Shown: positions 18,853-28,892, numbered from the stretch's first letter. The stretch: DNA of 64,000 bases from Mucilaginibacter conchicola (GCF_003432115.1 NZ_QWDC01000001.1:1178001-1242000); one strand, 5' to 3'. Numbers and translations are program-made. Notes: generated by a model from the sequence alone, not told the origin.

Positions 18853-19407
18853 TTAAGCCATGCGCAGCATAGCAGTTTGCTCTTCCAGATGCTTACGCAG
18901 CATTGCCCTTGCGCGTGAGGTGTTTGTGCGCGATAACAGCTGGCTTATGCCCAGCTGCTCCGATATTTCCTGGTGACTGTAGCCCTCAATGGCAAACAAG
19001 GTAAATGGCATGCGATAATTGCCGGGTAGGCGGTTTATCAAGTGTTGCAGGTACGCCTCGCCGTAAACATCGTGTAAAGGGGCGGCAGGATGATGATAAT
19101 CTGTATCCAATTCGCAATACTGCGGCTGCCTTTTGGCTTTACGGTATTTGCTGATAGATGTGTTCACCATTATGCGGCGCATCCAGCCTTCAAAACTGCC
19201 TTGCTCGTTATATTGGGCAATGTTGCGGAATATCATTACAAAACCTTCCTGTAACACATCTTCTGCATCGGCGGTATCACGGCAATAGTGCCTGCAAACT
19301 CCAAATAGCTTTTTAGCGTATTGATTATACAAAGTTTCTTGTGCTCGCCTGTCTTGTTTGCGGCAGCCTGCCAACAATGTTTCTAAAGGGGTAATTATCT
19401 GTGCCAT
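18853..19407 (-). CDS. ECF RNA polymerase sigma factor
   Basis: The 184-residue protein has sigma region 2 (about 25-95; DAEDVLQEGFVMIFRNIAQY, then FEGWMRRIMVNTSISKYRK) and region 4 (about 120-175; FTLFAIEGYSHQEISEQLGI, SRTNTSRARAML). No FecR-type anti-sigma gene is adjacent: upstream is a 270-nt gap and then an AraC gene, and downstream is the converging SusD. The gene has its own -7 box at 19468-19475. The region 4 recognition helix is slightly unusual (QLLSRTNTSRAR). It may act on the neighbouring SusCD unit, as in many Bacteroidota, but nothing in the sequence proves it. Confidence 0.93.
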   Translation of the reverse strand: MAQIITPLETLLAGCRKQDRRAQETLYNQYAKKLFGVCRHYCRDTADAEDVLQEGFVMIFRNIAQYNEQGSFEGWMRRIMVNTSISKYRKAKRQPQYCELDTDYHHPAAPLHDVYGEAYLQHLINRLPGNYRMPFTLFAIEGYSHQEISEQLGISQLLSRTNTSRARAMLRKHLEEQTAMLRMA

Positions 19408-19467
19408 AAACTTATGCGGCAGTTCCTTTTTTTCCCTTACTGCCTTGGTTGCTTAATTTTAATGCCG

Positions 19468-19475
19468 CAAAAGTA
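19468..19475 (-). promoter_or_regulatory. -7 box TACTTTTG of the ECF sigma gene
   Basis: Exact TAnnTTTG on the minus strand, giving a leader of about 55 nt before the start at 19407. Confidence 0.55.
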
Positions 19476-19676
19476 GACCCGCACAGGCCCCATGATGCTA
19501 CGCACAAAGGAGTAGCAACTACGCAAAAAGGATTTGTTCGAGGAGAGTTGAAATGTTGGAAGGTTTGAATGTTGAAAGGTTAGGACGCACTCATCCACAA
19601 TATTACTTCGAGCGGGAGCAGAAGGGTAGTTGAGTGTATAATCCGCGAAATCAAAAAAATCAGCGCCAATCAGCGG

Positions 19677-20660
19677 TCATTTCTTTAATTGAGAAGGATT
19701 GATACCAGTGTGCTTTTTGTAAGCCGTAGAAAAGTGTTGCGGATACTCATAACCTAACAGGAAAGCTACTTCATCAACAGATGCATTGCCGTCTTTTAAA
19801 AGCAGTGTGGCGTAGTTCATACGGAGATTTTTAATGTAGGCGAACACAGGTACGTCAAAAAGCAATTTAAAGCCGCGTTTCAGTTTAAAATCATTAAGGG
19901 CAAAGCGGCGACTGAGTTGATTAAGCGTATGTTCTTCCAGAAAAGCCTGATCTAAAAATGCTTTCACCTGGTGCAGTTTTTCCGTATCTGCGGGGCTGGT
20001 GCCTGCATTTAGCTCTGCAGGTACTACCTGTTCAATATGGGCAGCTATCAGCTCCATAGCGCGCGATTGTACCATAAAATTGCGCATCGGCTCTGGTGAT
20101 TTATCGGCAATAATGCCTTGTATCAGCTGATGCATTGCCGGGCTAACACCAAGTGCTTGTTTAGCACTCAGGAAAGGCTTGTTAAGCGCAAGGTTGTTCT
20201 GGATATGCTCAGCCCATTTTGAATTGCAGCCAATGCTTGCCGCAAAAAAGGCCTTATCAACGGCAATGTGCAGCACACTGAGTTGGGTATTAGCTTCTAC
20301 GCGGTTATAAAACTCACGGTCGGCGTTGTATACCATGTAGTGCTGCCCTTTTTGGATATAAACGTTTTGATCGGCGGCTTCATAATGCACATCGTTAACG
20401 CCCGATAGCTGAAAATTAAAGTTGATGGTATCTGTAGGGATCTGGTTAACCAGTTTCAGTGCCTTATTGGTTTTCCAGTAAAGGTCCATCACATGGATAT
20501 GCGGGAACGATACGTTCCTGTACTCCAGCACGCCTACCTCAGGGTGTATATGGCGGTCATACCCTTGCCGGCTGGTTAACGGCTGCGCACCAACCTTGAG
20601 CGGGTTGGGCAGATCGTTAAAATTATACACATTATGTGTTTGTATTACCAGGCCGGCCAT
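19677..20660 (-). CDS. AraC-family transcriptional regulator
   Basis: The 327-residue protein has a long N-terminal sensor part and a C-terminal AraC domain: first HTH LNQLSRRFALNDFKLKRGFK, second HTH VDEVAFLLGYEYPQHFSTAY, ending HTGINPSQLKK. The N-terminal part has no motif I can name. It is bounded upstream by a 263-nt gap to the divergent OmpA-family gene and downstream by a 269-nt gap, so it is its own transcription unit. Its target is unclear. Confidence 0.9.
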   Translation of the reverse strand: MAGLVIQTHNVYNFNDLPNPLKVGAQPLTSRQGYDRHIHPEVGVLEYRNVSFPHIHVMDLYWKTNKALKLVNQIPTDTINFNFQLSGVNDVHYEAADQNVYIQKGQHYMVYNADREFYNRVEANTQLSVLHIAVDKAFFAASIGCNSKWAEHIQNNLALNKPFLSAKQALGVSPAMHQLIQGIIADKSPEPMRNFMVQSRAMELIAAHIEQVVPAELNAGTSPADTEKLHQVKAFLDQAFLEEHTLNQLSRRFALNDFKLKRGFKLLFDVPVFAYIKNLRMNYATLLLKDGNASVDEVAFLLGYEYPQHFSTAYKKHTGINPSQLKK

Positions 20661-20896
20661 CGTAAAGTTCTATAGAAATTGCGTGTAAAAATAATTAATC
20701 AAAAGCATTTAGCTACTATCTTTTTACAAGATAATCATCAAGTTACCAGCAGTTTGCGTCTTACATAGCTACTCCGCCAGATCACTTTAATACAAGACTC
20801 CAACTTCATTAGTTACGTTACGACCGCAGGCAGAAAAAAATCCTTTTTGCGGAGTTCTCCATCCGCTGCCCGTAGGTTAAAGCGCAGCCATACAGC

Positions 20897-20904
20897 CAAT
20901 TTTG
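20897..20904 (+). promoter_or_regulatory. Near-consensus -7 box CAATTTTG before the OmpA-family gene
   Basis: It matches TAnnTTTG except for the first base and lies 20 nt before the start at 20924. The rest of the 263-nt gap (20661-20923) shows no other structure. Confidence 0.4.
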
Positions 20905-20923
20905 CAGCAAATTAAATGCACAC

Positions 20924-22240
20924 ATGAAAACAAAATTACTAATACTTGCAATGCTGGCCGTGCCGTTTGCAAGTAAGGCACAGTTTGGTGGCCTGTTAAA
21001 ACGCGTACAAAACACCGCCGCCGAAGCCGTTGGCCGCAAAGCCGACCAGGCCACCGAGGGTGCCGTGAACGGCGCCTTAGAGAAAAAACCTAAGAAAGAA
21101 AAGCAAACACCTGCCCCTGTTGCAGAAAACCCTTCAAGCCTGGCAGCTACTGCTACTGCAACTGCCCCTGCTACTCCTCAAAACCAGGATCAGTTTAAAG
21201 CGTACTCCCGTTTTGATTTTGTTCCCGGCGAAAAAATAATTTATGCCGATGATTTTGCGCAGGATGCTGTAGGTGAGTTCCCGCTGCAATGGACCACCAA
21301 AGGCCACGGTGAGGTGATGACTTTATCGGAACAGCAGGGCAAATGGCTGCGCGGATTTAAAAACACCACCATCACTTCGGTAAATCCAAATGAATTGGGC
21401 GATAACTATACCGTGGAGTTTGATATGATCTACTATTTCGGTGCTAAGGAAGCTGTTTATGTAATGCCCGATATCGCCATCCGCTTGTTAAACAACTACA
21501 GCGTTAATTTTAAAAACGCCAGCGGTAATGTATCAGAACGCGCCGGGGAACAATCGTACCAGTTTGTTATCCATCCAAAAGAAGAAGGTTCATTGGCCTG
21601 GGTGGAGAGCCATGGTACCACGCCTGAATTTAGCAGCGAGAAAGCCACCGTTAATAGCTTTAGTAAGATGTATAACCAGCCGGTGCACTACGCTATACAG
21701 GTGCAAAAAAGCCGCCTGCGGATCTGGATGAATGAGAAAAAAGTATTCGACTTGCCACAGGCCATCAACTCAACCAAAAAACCAGCAAGAATAGCCTTCG
21801 AGTTTGGCCACACCAGTTATGATGATGAGGAAGTAGGTTACTATGTAAGCAACATCAGGATGGCTGCCGGCAATGCCGATACAAGGCATAAACTGTTGGA
21901 GACAGGATCGTTCACCACATCGGGAATCTTGTTTGATGTGAACAGTAATGTGATCAAACCGCAATCATTTGGGATACTGAACGAGATGGCAAAAGTACTG
22001 ACCGACAACCCGACGGTACGCATAAAAATAACCGGCCATACCAGCGCCGATGGTAACGCTTCCGCCAATCTCGATCTGTCGAAAAGCCGGGCACAGGCTG
22101 TTAAAGATTTTATGGTGAAGGCCAACATTGATGCCGCCAGGATAGAAACTACCGGACTGGGCGATTCTAAACCGGTAGCTCCAAACACAACCCAGGCCGG
22201 TCGTGTGCAAAACCGTCGTGTGGAGTTTACCAAATTGTGA
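20924..22240 (+). CDS. OmpA-family outer membrane protein
   Basis: The 438-residue protein has a signal peptide (MKTKLLILAMLAVPFASKAQ), a Lys/Ala/Thr/Pro-rich low-complexity stretch at about 45-90, a beta-rich middle part (about 100-300) resembling LamG or glycosidase-type jelly-roll modules, and a C-terminal OmpA peptidoglycan-binding domain (about 320-438; TGHTSADGNASANLDLSKSR, NRRVEF). It likely anchors the outer membrane to the cell wall from the periplasmic side. The ligand of the middle domain is unknown. It is a single-gene unit closed by a hairpin terminator. Confidence 0.85.
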   Translation: MKTKLLILAMLAVPFASKAQFGGLLKRVQNTAAEAVGRKADQATEGAVNGALEKKPKKEKQTPAPVAENPSSLAATATATAPATPQNQDQFKAYSRFDFVPGEKIIYADDFAQDAVGEFPLQWTTKGHGEVMTLSEQQGKWLRGFKNTTITSVNPNELGDNYTVEFDMIYYFGAKEAVYVMPDIAIRLLNNYSVNFKNASGNVSERAGEQSYQFVIHPKEEGSLAWVESHGTTPEFSSEKATVNSFSKMYNQPVHYAIQVQKSRLRIWMNEKKVFDLPQAINSTKKPARIAFEFGHTSYDDEEVGYYVSNIRMAAGNADTRHKLLETGSFTTSGILFDVNSNVIKPQSFGILNEMAKVLTDNPTVRIKITGHTSADGNASANLDLSKSRAQAVKDFMVKANIDAARIETTGLGDSKPVAPNTTQAGRVQNRRVEFTKL

Positions 22241-22255
22241 TAAATTTTGTGTTTA

Positions 22256-22292
22256 GTAACAAGCCTCATCCGCAAGATGGGGCTTTGTTATT
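22256..22292. terminator. Bidirectional terminator hairpin
   Basis: AACAAGCC-CATC pairs with GATGGGGCTTTGTT and is followed by TATTTT on the plus strand. It serves the converging genes ending at 22240 and 22288. Confidence 0.75.
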
Positions 22293-23004
22293 TTACCCAT
22301 ACCGAAAGCGGCCCTAAAGACAACCAGCCTTTGCTTTTCAAATCATCAAGTTCATTGCCTCGCGAATAGCCGACAACAGGCAAACCGGGAAACAAATGCT
22401 GTGAAGCGGATAAAAAGACATTAACCGCGCCCGGTATATCATCCCCATAAAATAAATTGGAGATGCCCACCACATTCTTACTTAAATTAAGGATAGCACC
22501 GGCCATATATACACCATTCTTTTTTATACCGATAAACTTTACATCACCATTTTTAAGCAATGAGGCATTAAAAAAACCGGAAGGCATATCCTTATCCCAT
22601 GCATTTTGCCATTGCATTATCTCATCATCATTGCTAACAATTTCATAACCGGTAGCAGATGTTTGAACATCTGGCGCAAGCAGCCATTCGGCCTCAAATA
22701 ATTTGATCATACTCAAAGTGGTAAGGTCAAGGTCGTTAAAACTATCCTTTATTGAAAAGTCGGCATCAGAATTTTCCGCAAAACGTCCAATATGCTCAGT
22801 TGAGACATCGGCCCTTAAGGTTACCAAATTTGGATAATATTGCGGTGGCGCTCCACCCGCATGCCACACATCAGCATCAAAAATACCGGCAGCGCCTTTT
22901 GCACCGCAAATAGTATTACACCATTCGGCATTATTCAACACGGCAGCGTTTAACAGGTCTTTATTTGGTATCACATCGTAAAGATAAATCAAGGGCATCC
23001 TCAA
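22288..23004 (-). CDS. Hypothetical protein, possibly GNAT-fold
   Basis: The 238-residue soluble protein begins MRMPLIYLYD; the Met at 22998 is an equally good start. I do not recognise a named family. The C-terminal half has the feel of a GNAT acetyltransferase: alternating strands, GVYMAGAILNLSKNVVGISN as a possible strand pair before the cofactor loop, then FPGLPVVGYSRGNELDDLKS and GPLSVWVK as terminal strands. It lacks a clear RxxGxG/A acetyl-CoA loop, so it may be a non-catalytic relative. It lies downstream of and codirectional with the tRNA-Cys genes but is separated from them by a terminator, and it converges with the OmpA-family gene. Confidence 0.6.
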   Translation of the reverse strand: MRMPLIYLYDVIPNKDLLNAAVLNNAEWCNTICGAKGAAGIFDADVWHAGGAPPQYYPNLVTLRADVSTEHIGRFAENSDADFSIKDSFNDLDLTTLSMIKLFEAEWLLAPDVQTSATGYEIVSNDDEIMQWQNAWDKDMPSGFFNASLLKNGDVKFIGIKKNGVYMAGAILNLSKNVVGISNLFYGDDIPGAVNVFLSASQHLFPGLPVVGYSRGNELDDLKSKGWLSLGPLSVWVK

Positions 23005-23076
23005 ATCAAGAAGATCATACCCAGGAAAAAATCATAAAAATCAATTAATCACAAAAATCAGCGGTCAGCGGTCTAA

Positions 23077-23110
23077 AAAACAAAGGCCCCTGATGGGCAG
23101 GGGCACTTTG
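23077..23110 (-). terminator. Terminator after the tRNA-Cys genes
   Basis: On the minus strand the hairpin GTGCCCCTG-cccat-CAGGGGC is followed by CTTTGTTTTTT. It ends the tRNA transcript. Confidence 0.8.
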
Positions 23111-23146
23111 TAACCAATTATAAACCTGAGATGAGAAACTTAAATG

Positions 23147-23218
23147 AGGCGTGAGAACGGATTCGAACCGTTGTTTGGCGTTTTGCAGACGCCCGCCTAA
23201 CCACTCGGCCACCCCGCC
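23147..23218 (-). tRNA. tRNA-Cys (GCA), with acceptor-stem bulge
   Basis: On the minus strand: anticodon arm GGCGT-CTGCAAA-ACGCC with anticodon GCA, and T arm AACGG-TTCGAAT-CCGTT. The acceptor 5' strand GGCGGGG pairs with CTC(A)CGCC, leaving one extra A (plus-strand T at 23152) bulged in the 3' strand. CCA is not encoded. It may be a normal tRNA with a bulge or a decaying copy of the neighbouring tRNA-Cys. Confidence 0.85.
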
Positions 23219-23236
23219 TTTTCTTAAAACTATTTG

Positions 23237-23307
23237 AGGTTAGAAGCGGATTTGAACCGCTGTAGCGGGTGTTGCAGACCCGTGCCTCGCCTCTCGGCCA
23301 CCTAACC
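23237..23307 (-). tRNA. tRNA-Cys (GCA)
   Basis: On the minus strand: acceptor GGTTAGG / TCTAACC, anticodon arm CGGGT-CTGCAAC-ACCCG (anticodon GCA), T arm AGCGG-TTCAAAT-CCGCT. All stems pair. CCA is not encoded. It is tandem with the other tRNA-Cys, 18 nt apart, and this copy comes first in the transcript. Confidence 0.93.
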
Positions 23308-23593
23308 TTTATTTGCCTCTGCCCCAACCCACTCCAAAGGAAAGGGACTTAAGAAGCGTTGTATATGAATAATAAAATGAATCATAGATCGCTTTACAAC
23401 GACCTGTTATGTAAAAATCAAACCAAATGCAGTGTATTTAATATAGATGCCGGATCAACAACAACAATAACTAAGCTTTTGAGAGAAGCTTAATTTAACA
23501 GCGGATATAGATGTTTTAGCGTAGATGCTCATGTTGTTTTTCTTATCGGACAGGACAAAAGTAAACACCAAAAATGAAAAATCAAAAAAAAAT

Positions 23594-23633
23594 CTACAAA
23601 AACTATAGACTTTATATATTATTTGTATATTTG
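23594..23633 (+). promoter_or_regulatory. Promoter of SAM-riboswitch transcript 2
   Basis: An exact -7 box TATATTTG lies at 23626-23633, with a degenerate dyad CTAC-N7-ATAG (23594-23608) upstream. The sequence is similar to 13686-13727 over about 40 nt. The preceding stretch 23308-23593 shows no gene or other structure that I can support. Confidence 0.6.
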
Positions 23634-23647
23634 CTGTCGAAACGTTC

Positions 23648-23808
23648 TTTAAAACTTATCCAGAAAGACCGAGGGAATGGCCCTACGACGTCTTAGCAAC
23701 CTGTACCAACTATGGTAAAAGGTGCTAAATCCTACTCCGCTTTAGGTGGAGATAGATAAGCAATTGCAGCGCTCTGCTGCCACGCCCACGGCATACTGGT
23801 AAGTTTTA
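23648..23808 (+). promoter_or_regulatory. SAM-I (S-box) riboswitch 2 with P1-complementary platform
   Basis: The aptamer lies at about 23653-23760: P1 CTTATC…GATAAG, with the S-box core GACCGAGGGAATGGCCC, CTTAGCAACC and AAGGTGCTAAATCC intact. Downstream CTGGTAAGTTTTA (23796-23808) is complementary to TAAAACTTATCCAG (23650-23663) with one bulged base. No terminator follows; the start codon of the cysteine desulfurase is 26 nt beyond. The arrangement parallels riboswitch 1. Confidence 0.93.
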
Positions 23809-23834
23809 TAAAGACATAAAATTTATTAAACACC

Positions 23835-24965
23835 ATGAAAATTTACCTCGACAACGCCGCCACTACCCCATTAGATAAAAAAGTATTTGAAGCCATGACG
23901 CCGTATTACCTGCAGCATTTTGGTAACGCATCATCACACCATACTTTTGGCCGCGAGGTAAAAGCCACTTTGGATGCCTGCCGCCAAACTATCGCGCAGC
24001 TATTAAATGCCAACGCAGATGAGATCATCTTCACCTCTGGCGGTACCGAGGCCGATAACACTGCCATCCAATCTGCTATTTACGGTGCCGGTGTTGAGCA
24101 CGTGATCACCACCAAATTTGAACATCACGCGGTACTGCATACGCTGGAGCAGTTTGAGAAAAAAGGGAAAATAAGAATAAGCTACATCAACCACGATACG
24201 CAAGGTTCGCTTGATCTTGCTCATCTGGAAAGCCTGCTGCAACAACAGCCAAACAGTTTTGTAAGCGTAATGCATGCTAATAACGAGATAGGCAACCTTA
24301 ATGATATTGAAGCCATCGGCGAACTATGCGAAAAATACAACGCCCTGTTCCATACCGATACTGTGCAAACTATGGGGCATTACGCGCATGATCTGCAAAA
24401 GCTGAAAGTGCATTATCTTGCTGCATCGGCACATAAATTTCACGGACCAAAAGGTGTAGGCTTTTTGTACTGCCGCAAAGGCACTCCCCTAACTCAACTG
24501 TTACACGGCGGTGGCCAGGAAGCTAAGCTTCGCGCAGGTACCGAAAATATTGCCGGTATTGTTGGCTTAACCAAAGCCTTAGAGCTGGCTTACGCTGATC
24601 TGCACGAGCATCACACCTACATCCAAAACCTCAAAAACCAACTGATAGATGGTTTATTAAATAACCTGAGCGATGTTACTTTCAACGGCAGATCATTTGA
24701 GGCCGATAAAAGTCTTTACACGGTACTAAGCGTCTGTTTGCCCGACACAGGGGATGATCTGCTGCGATGTTTGGACGAACAAGGCATAGCAGTATCCGGT
24801 GGTAGCGCCTGTTCTACCGGGGCAGCCTCACACGTATTACAGGCATTAAAACTGCGCCCCGGCCGCAATACGGTGCGTTTCTCTTTCAGCAGGTTTAACA
24901 CTGCAGAGGAAATTGAACAAGTGGTAAATGTGTTATCTGCTTTGTTGCAGCCTATAGCTGCGTAA
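23835..24965 (+). CDS. Cysteine desulfurase (NifS/IscS family)
   Basis: The 376-residue PLP enzyme has the PLP Lys201 in AASAHKFHGPKG, the conserved His97 in KFEHHAV, and the catalytic Cys326 in SGGSACSTGA. It removes sulfur from L-cysteine as an enzyme persulfide and releases alanine, feeding Fe-S cluster or thionucleoside synthesis. No iscU, iscR or nifU gene is adjacent, so it is not in a classic isc operon. The S-box in the 5' leader ties it to methionine/SAM status instead, which hints at a role in sulfur recycling or assimilation. Confidence 0.92.
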   Translation: MKIYLDNAATTPLDKKVFEAMTPYYLQHFGNASSHHTFGREVKATLDACRQTIAQLLNANADEIIFTSGGTEADNTAIQSAIYGAGVEHVITTKFEHHAVLHTLEQFEKKGKIRISYINHDTQGSLDLAHLESLLQQQPNSFVSVMHANNEIGNLNDIEAIGELCEKYNALFHTDTVQTMGHYAHDLQKLKVHYLAASAHKFHGPKGVGFLYCRKGTPLTQLLHGGGQEAKLRAGTENIAGIVGLTKALELAYADLHEHHTYIQNLKNQLIDGLLNNLSDVTFNGRSFEADKSLYTVLSVCLPDTGDDLLRCLDEQGIAVSGGSACSTGAASHVLQALKLRPGRNTVRFSFSRFNTAEEIEQVVNVLSALLQPIAA

Positions 24966-24971
24966 AAGATC

Positions 24972-24988
24972 GGGGATGCGCGATCCCC
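24972..24988 (+). terminator. Short hairpin after the cysteine desulfurase gene
   Basis: GGGGAT-gcgcg-ATCCCC lies 7 nt after the stop. No T-run follows, so it is a weak terminator or an mRNA-end hairpin. Confidence 0.4.
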
Positions 24989-25013
24989 TAAATTGGTTTG
25001 GCCGCTCTTAGAT

Positions 25014-25074
25014 CCGTCCCATGAATGGGACGGCAATGATTAAACATTATAGACCATGTTTAATCATTGCCGTC
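25014..25074. repeat. Two overlapping, mutually exclusive hairpins
   Basis: Hairpin A: CCGTCCCA-tgaa-TGGGACGG (25014-25033). Hairpin B: a 19-bp perfect stem, 25029-25047 with 25056-25074, and an 8-nt loop. The two share GACGG (25029-25033), so both cannot form at once. They lie between the cysteine desulfurase gene and katG. Confidence 0.7.
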
Positions 25075-25122
25075 GGCTTCAGCCAGCAGATCAGCAGCAC
25101 TCATAAGTTTTCCCTATTCGTT

Positions 25123-25137
25123 ATCGAAAAATTCGAT
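25123..25137. promoter_or_regulatory. Possible operator upstream of katG
   Basis: The dyad ATCGAA-aaa-TTCGAT lies 70 nt before the katG start and upstream of a -7-like CACTTTTG (25167-25174). It could bind a peroxide regulator, but no consensus can be claimed. Confidence 0.35.
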
Positions 25138-25201
25138 TGGTATTGTGTTTGTTAATCACCTAACTTCACTTTTGTTAATTCGCAGAAACTAACCAATCTA
25201 A

Positions 25202-27484
<2,283 letters not shown>

Positions 27485-27506
27485 GCTTCTGAAAAGCTTA
27501 AACTAT

Positions 27507-27540
27507 AAAGGCCAAAGCATAATGCTTTGGCCTTTTCTTT
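27507..27540 (+). terminator. Rho-independent terminator of katG
   Basis: AAAGGCCAAAGC-ataat-GCTTTGGCCTTT is followed by TCTTTTC. Confidence 0.92.
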
Positions 27541-27616
27541 TCAATTTGATTTTCCTTCGTTACAAATGTGATGTAAGTATGACCATAGAAATAGTGTATC
27601 TGAAACTCTTTTATCT

Positions 27617-27642
27617 AATTTAGTAGTCGTAACTACTAAATT
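27617..27642. promoter_or_regulatory. Large palindrome, probable MarR operator
   Basis: Perfect 11-bp half sites AATTTAGTAGT / ACTACTAAATT around a cgta centre end 8 nt before the start of the VOC gene. The operon's third gene is a MarR regulator, the likely ligand of this site (autoregulation). Confidence 0.7.
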
Positions 27643-27649
27643 TATAATC

Positions 27650-28021
27650 ATGTCAAATCCAACACAACTTAGTTTCGTTTCGCTCCAGGTGAGCGATCTT
27701 GAAGTATCAGGAAAATTCTATTCAGAAGTCTTAGGCTTTAAACAAGTGGAAAAATCGCCGCCGGATGCTATTGTATTTGAGCAAAAGAGCGGTGCGGCCT
27801 TCGCTATTAGGAAACCAATGATAGAATTATCTAAAGCAAACCTGTTGGGTTGGGGAGTCGCGGTATGGTTTGGTATAGGTAACCTGGATACTTTTCTGGA
27901 GAAGAACGGAGAGAAAATATCTATCGTTAAAGATATCCACCCTACCCCGTTCGGCAGGATACTGGTAATAGCAGATCCTGATGGCTATTCCATAACTTTA
28001 CAGGAAACAAAAGAAGACTAA
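27650..28021 (+). CDS. VOC (glyoxalase/bleomycin-resistance) family protein
   Basis: The 123-residue protein has the paired beta-alpha-beta-beta-beta VOC fold (QLSFVSLQVSDLEVSGKFYS at the start, ILVIADPDGYSITLQE at the end). Expected metal ligands are at the usual places only in part (Gln at QLSFVSLQV, Glu at the C terminus), so activity is uncertain. Such proteins include glyoxalases, dioxygenases and antibiotic-binding proteins. It is the first gene of a three-gene operon with an EVE-domain protein and a MarR regulator; the next ATG overlaps its stop codon (TAATG). Confidence 0.85.
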   Translation: MSNPTQLSFVSLQVSDLEVSGKFYSEVLGFKQVEKSPPDAIVFEQKSGAAFAIRKPMIELSKANLLGWGVAVWFGIGNLDTFLEKNGEKISIVKDIHPTPFGRILVIADPDGYSITLQETKED

Positions 28022-28440
28022 TGGCAACAAGATTTTGGGTGGTGGTCACCTCGCGTGACCACGCCCTTGATGGCGAAAAGGCCGGCATTGTGCAGGTTAA
28101 TCATGGCAAAAATGCGCCATTAAAAAGAATGGCAGCAGGCCACAAGGTTTTATATTACGCTTCAAAAATGGGTATCGGGCAAAAGGAATTGTGCCAGCGC
28201 TTTGTTGCATTGGCTACATTAACTGATGACGATATTTTTCAGCATGAAATGACATCAACCTTTAAACCGTATCGGCGCAAGGCAACATACGAGCAGGTTA
28301 AGGAAGCAGAGATAAGGCCTTTAATTGATGATCTTGAGTTTATCAAAGTGAAAGAAAAATGGGGATATATCTTCAGAACAGGTTTCTTTGAGATCAATCA
28401 GCATGATTTTGACCTGATCATATCACACATGCATAAATAA
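28021..28440 (+). CDS. EVE-domain (UPF0310) protein
   Basis: The 139-residue protein is a single EVE domain, a PUA/YTH-like fold: WVVVTSRDHALDGEKAGIVQVNHG at the N terminus with the aromatic-cage region, then KVLYYASKMGIGQKELCQRF and WGYIFRTGFFEI. Known EVE domains bind modified bases in DNA or RNA, and several act in restriction of modified DNA, but this one is free-standing with no nuclease nearby. It is translationally coupled to the VOC gene (TAATG overlap), and the MarR gene follows 2 nt after its stop. Confidence 0.85.
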   Translation: MATRFWVVVTSRDHALDGEKAGIVQVNHGKNAPLKRMAAGHKVLYYASKMGIGQKELCQRFVALATLTDDDIFQHEMTSTFKPYRRKATYEQVKEAEIRPLIDDLEFIKVKEKWGYIFRTGFFEINQHDFDLIISHMHK

Positions 28441-28442
28441 AA

Positions 28443-28889
28443 ATGGATACAGAAAAAGTATTTTCATACAAAGAACCGGAAGAGAACAGCGGGTATCTGC
28501 TTTGGCAGGTTACTATGCAATGGCAGCTGAACATGAACAGGGCGCTCGGCAAAATGGGGCTTACGCTTACCCAGTTCTCGTTAATGGCGGGTTTGTATTG
28601 GCTGAGCCAAAAACAGCAAACCGTTACCCAGCAACAATTAGCAGATTACGCCAACACCGATAAAATGATGACCTCTAAAGTTTTGATAACCTTAGAGAAA
28701 AAGCAATTTTTAGAAAGAGTAAAAGACCCGGATGATAGTCGCGCCAAACAGTTAAAAATTACAAAAAAAGGCACTCAAACACTAAAAGAGGCATATCAAA
28801 TTGTTAAGCAAGTAGATGATGTGTTCTTCAAAAATGTGTTTAAAGACAAAACTGTATTTGACGATCTGCTCACAAGGCTGATCAAATAA
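28443..28889 (+). CDS. MarR-family transcriptional regulator
   Basis: The 148-residue winged-HTH protein has the recognition region TQQQLADYANTDKMMTSKVL and wing LERVKDPDDSRAKQLKITKKG. It is last in the VOC/EVE operon and probably represses it through the palindrome at 27617-27642. MarR proteins usually respond to phenolic or oxidising compounds, so the operon may handle a toxic small molecule. It converges with a sensor kinase gene, leaving only 3 nt between the ends. Confidence 0.93.
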   Translation: MDTEKVFSYKEPEENSGYLLWQVTMQWQLNMNRALGKMGLTLTQFSLMAGLYWLSQKQQTVTQQQLADYANTDKMMTSKVLITLEKKQFLERVKDPDDSRAKQLKITKKGTQTLKEAYQIVKQVDDVFFKNVFKDKTVFDDLLTRLIK

Positions 28890-28892
28890 CTC

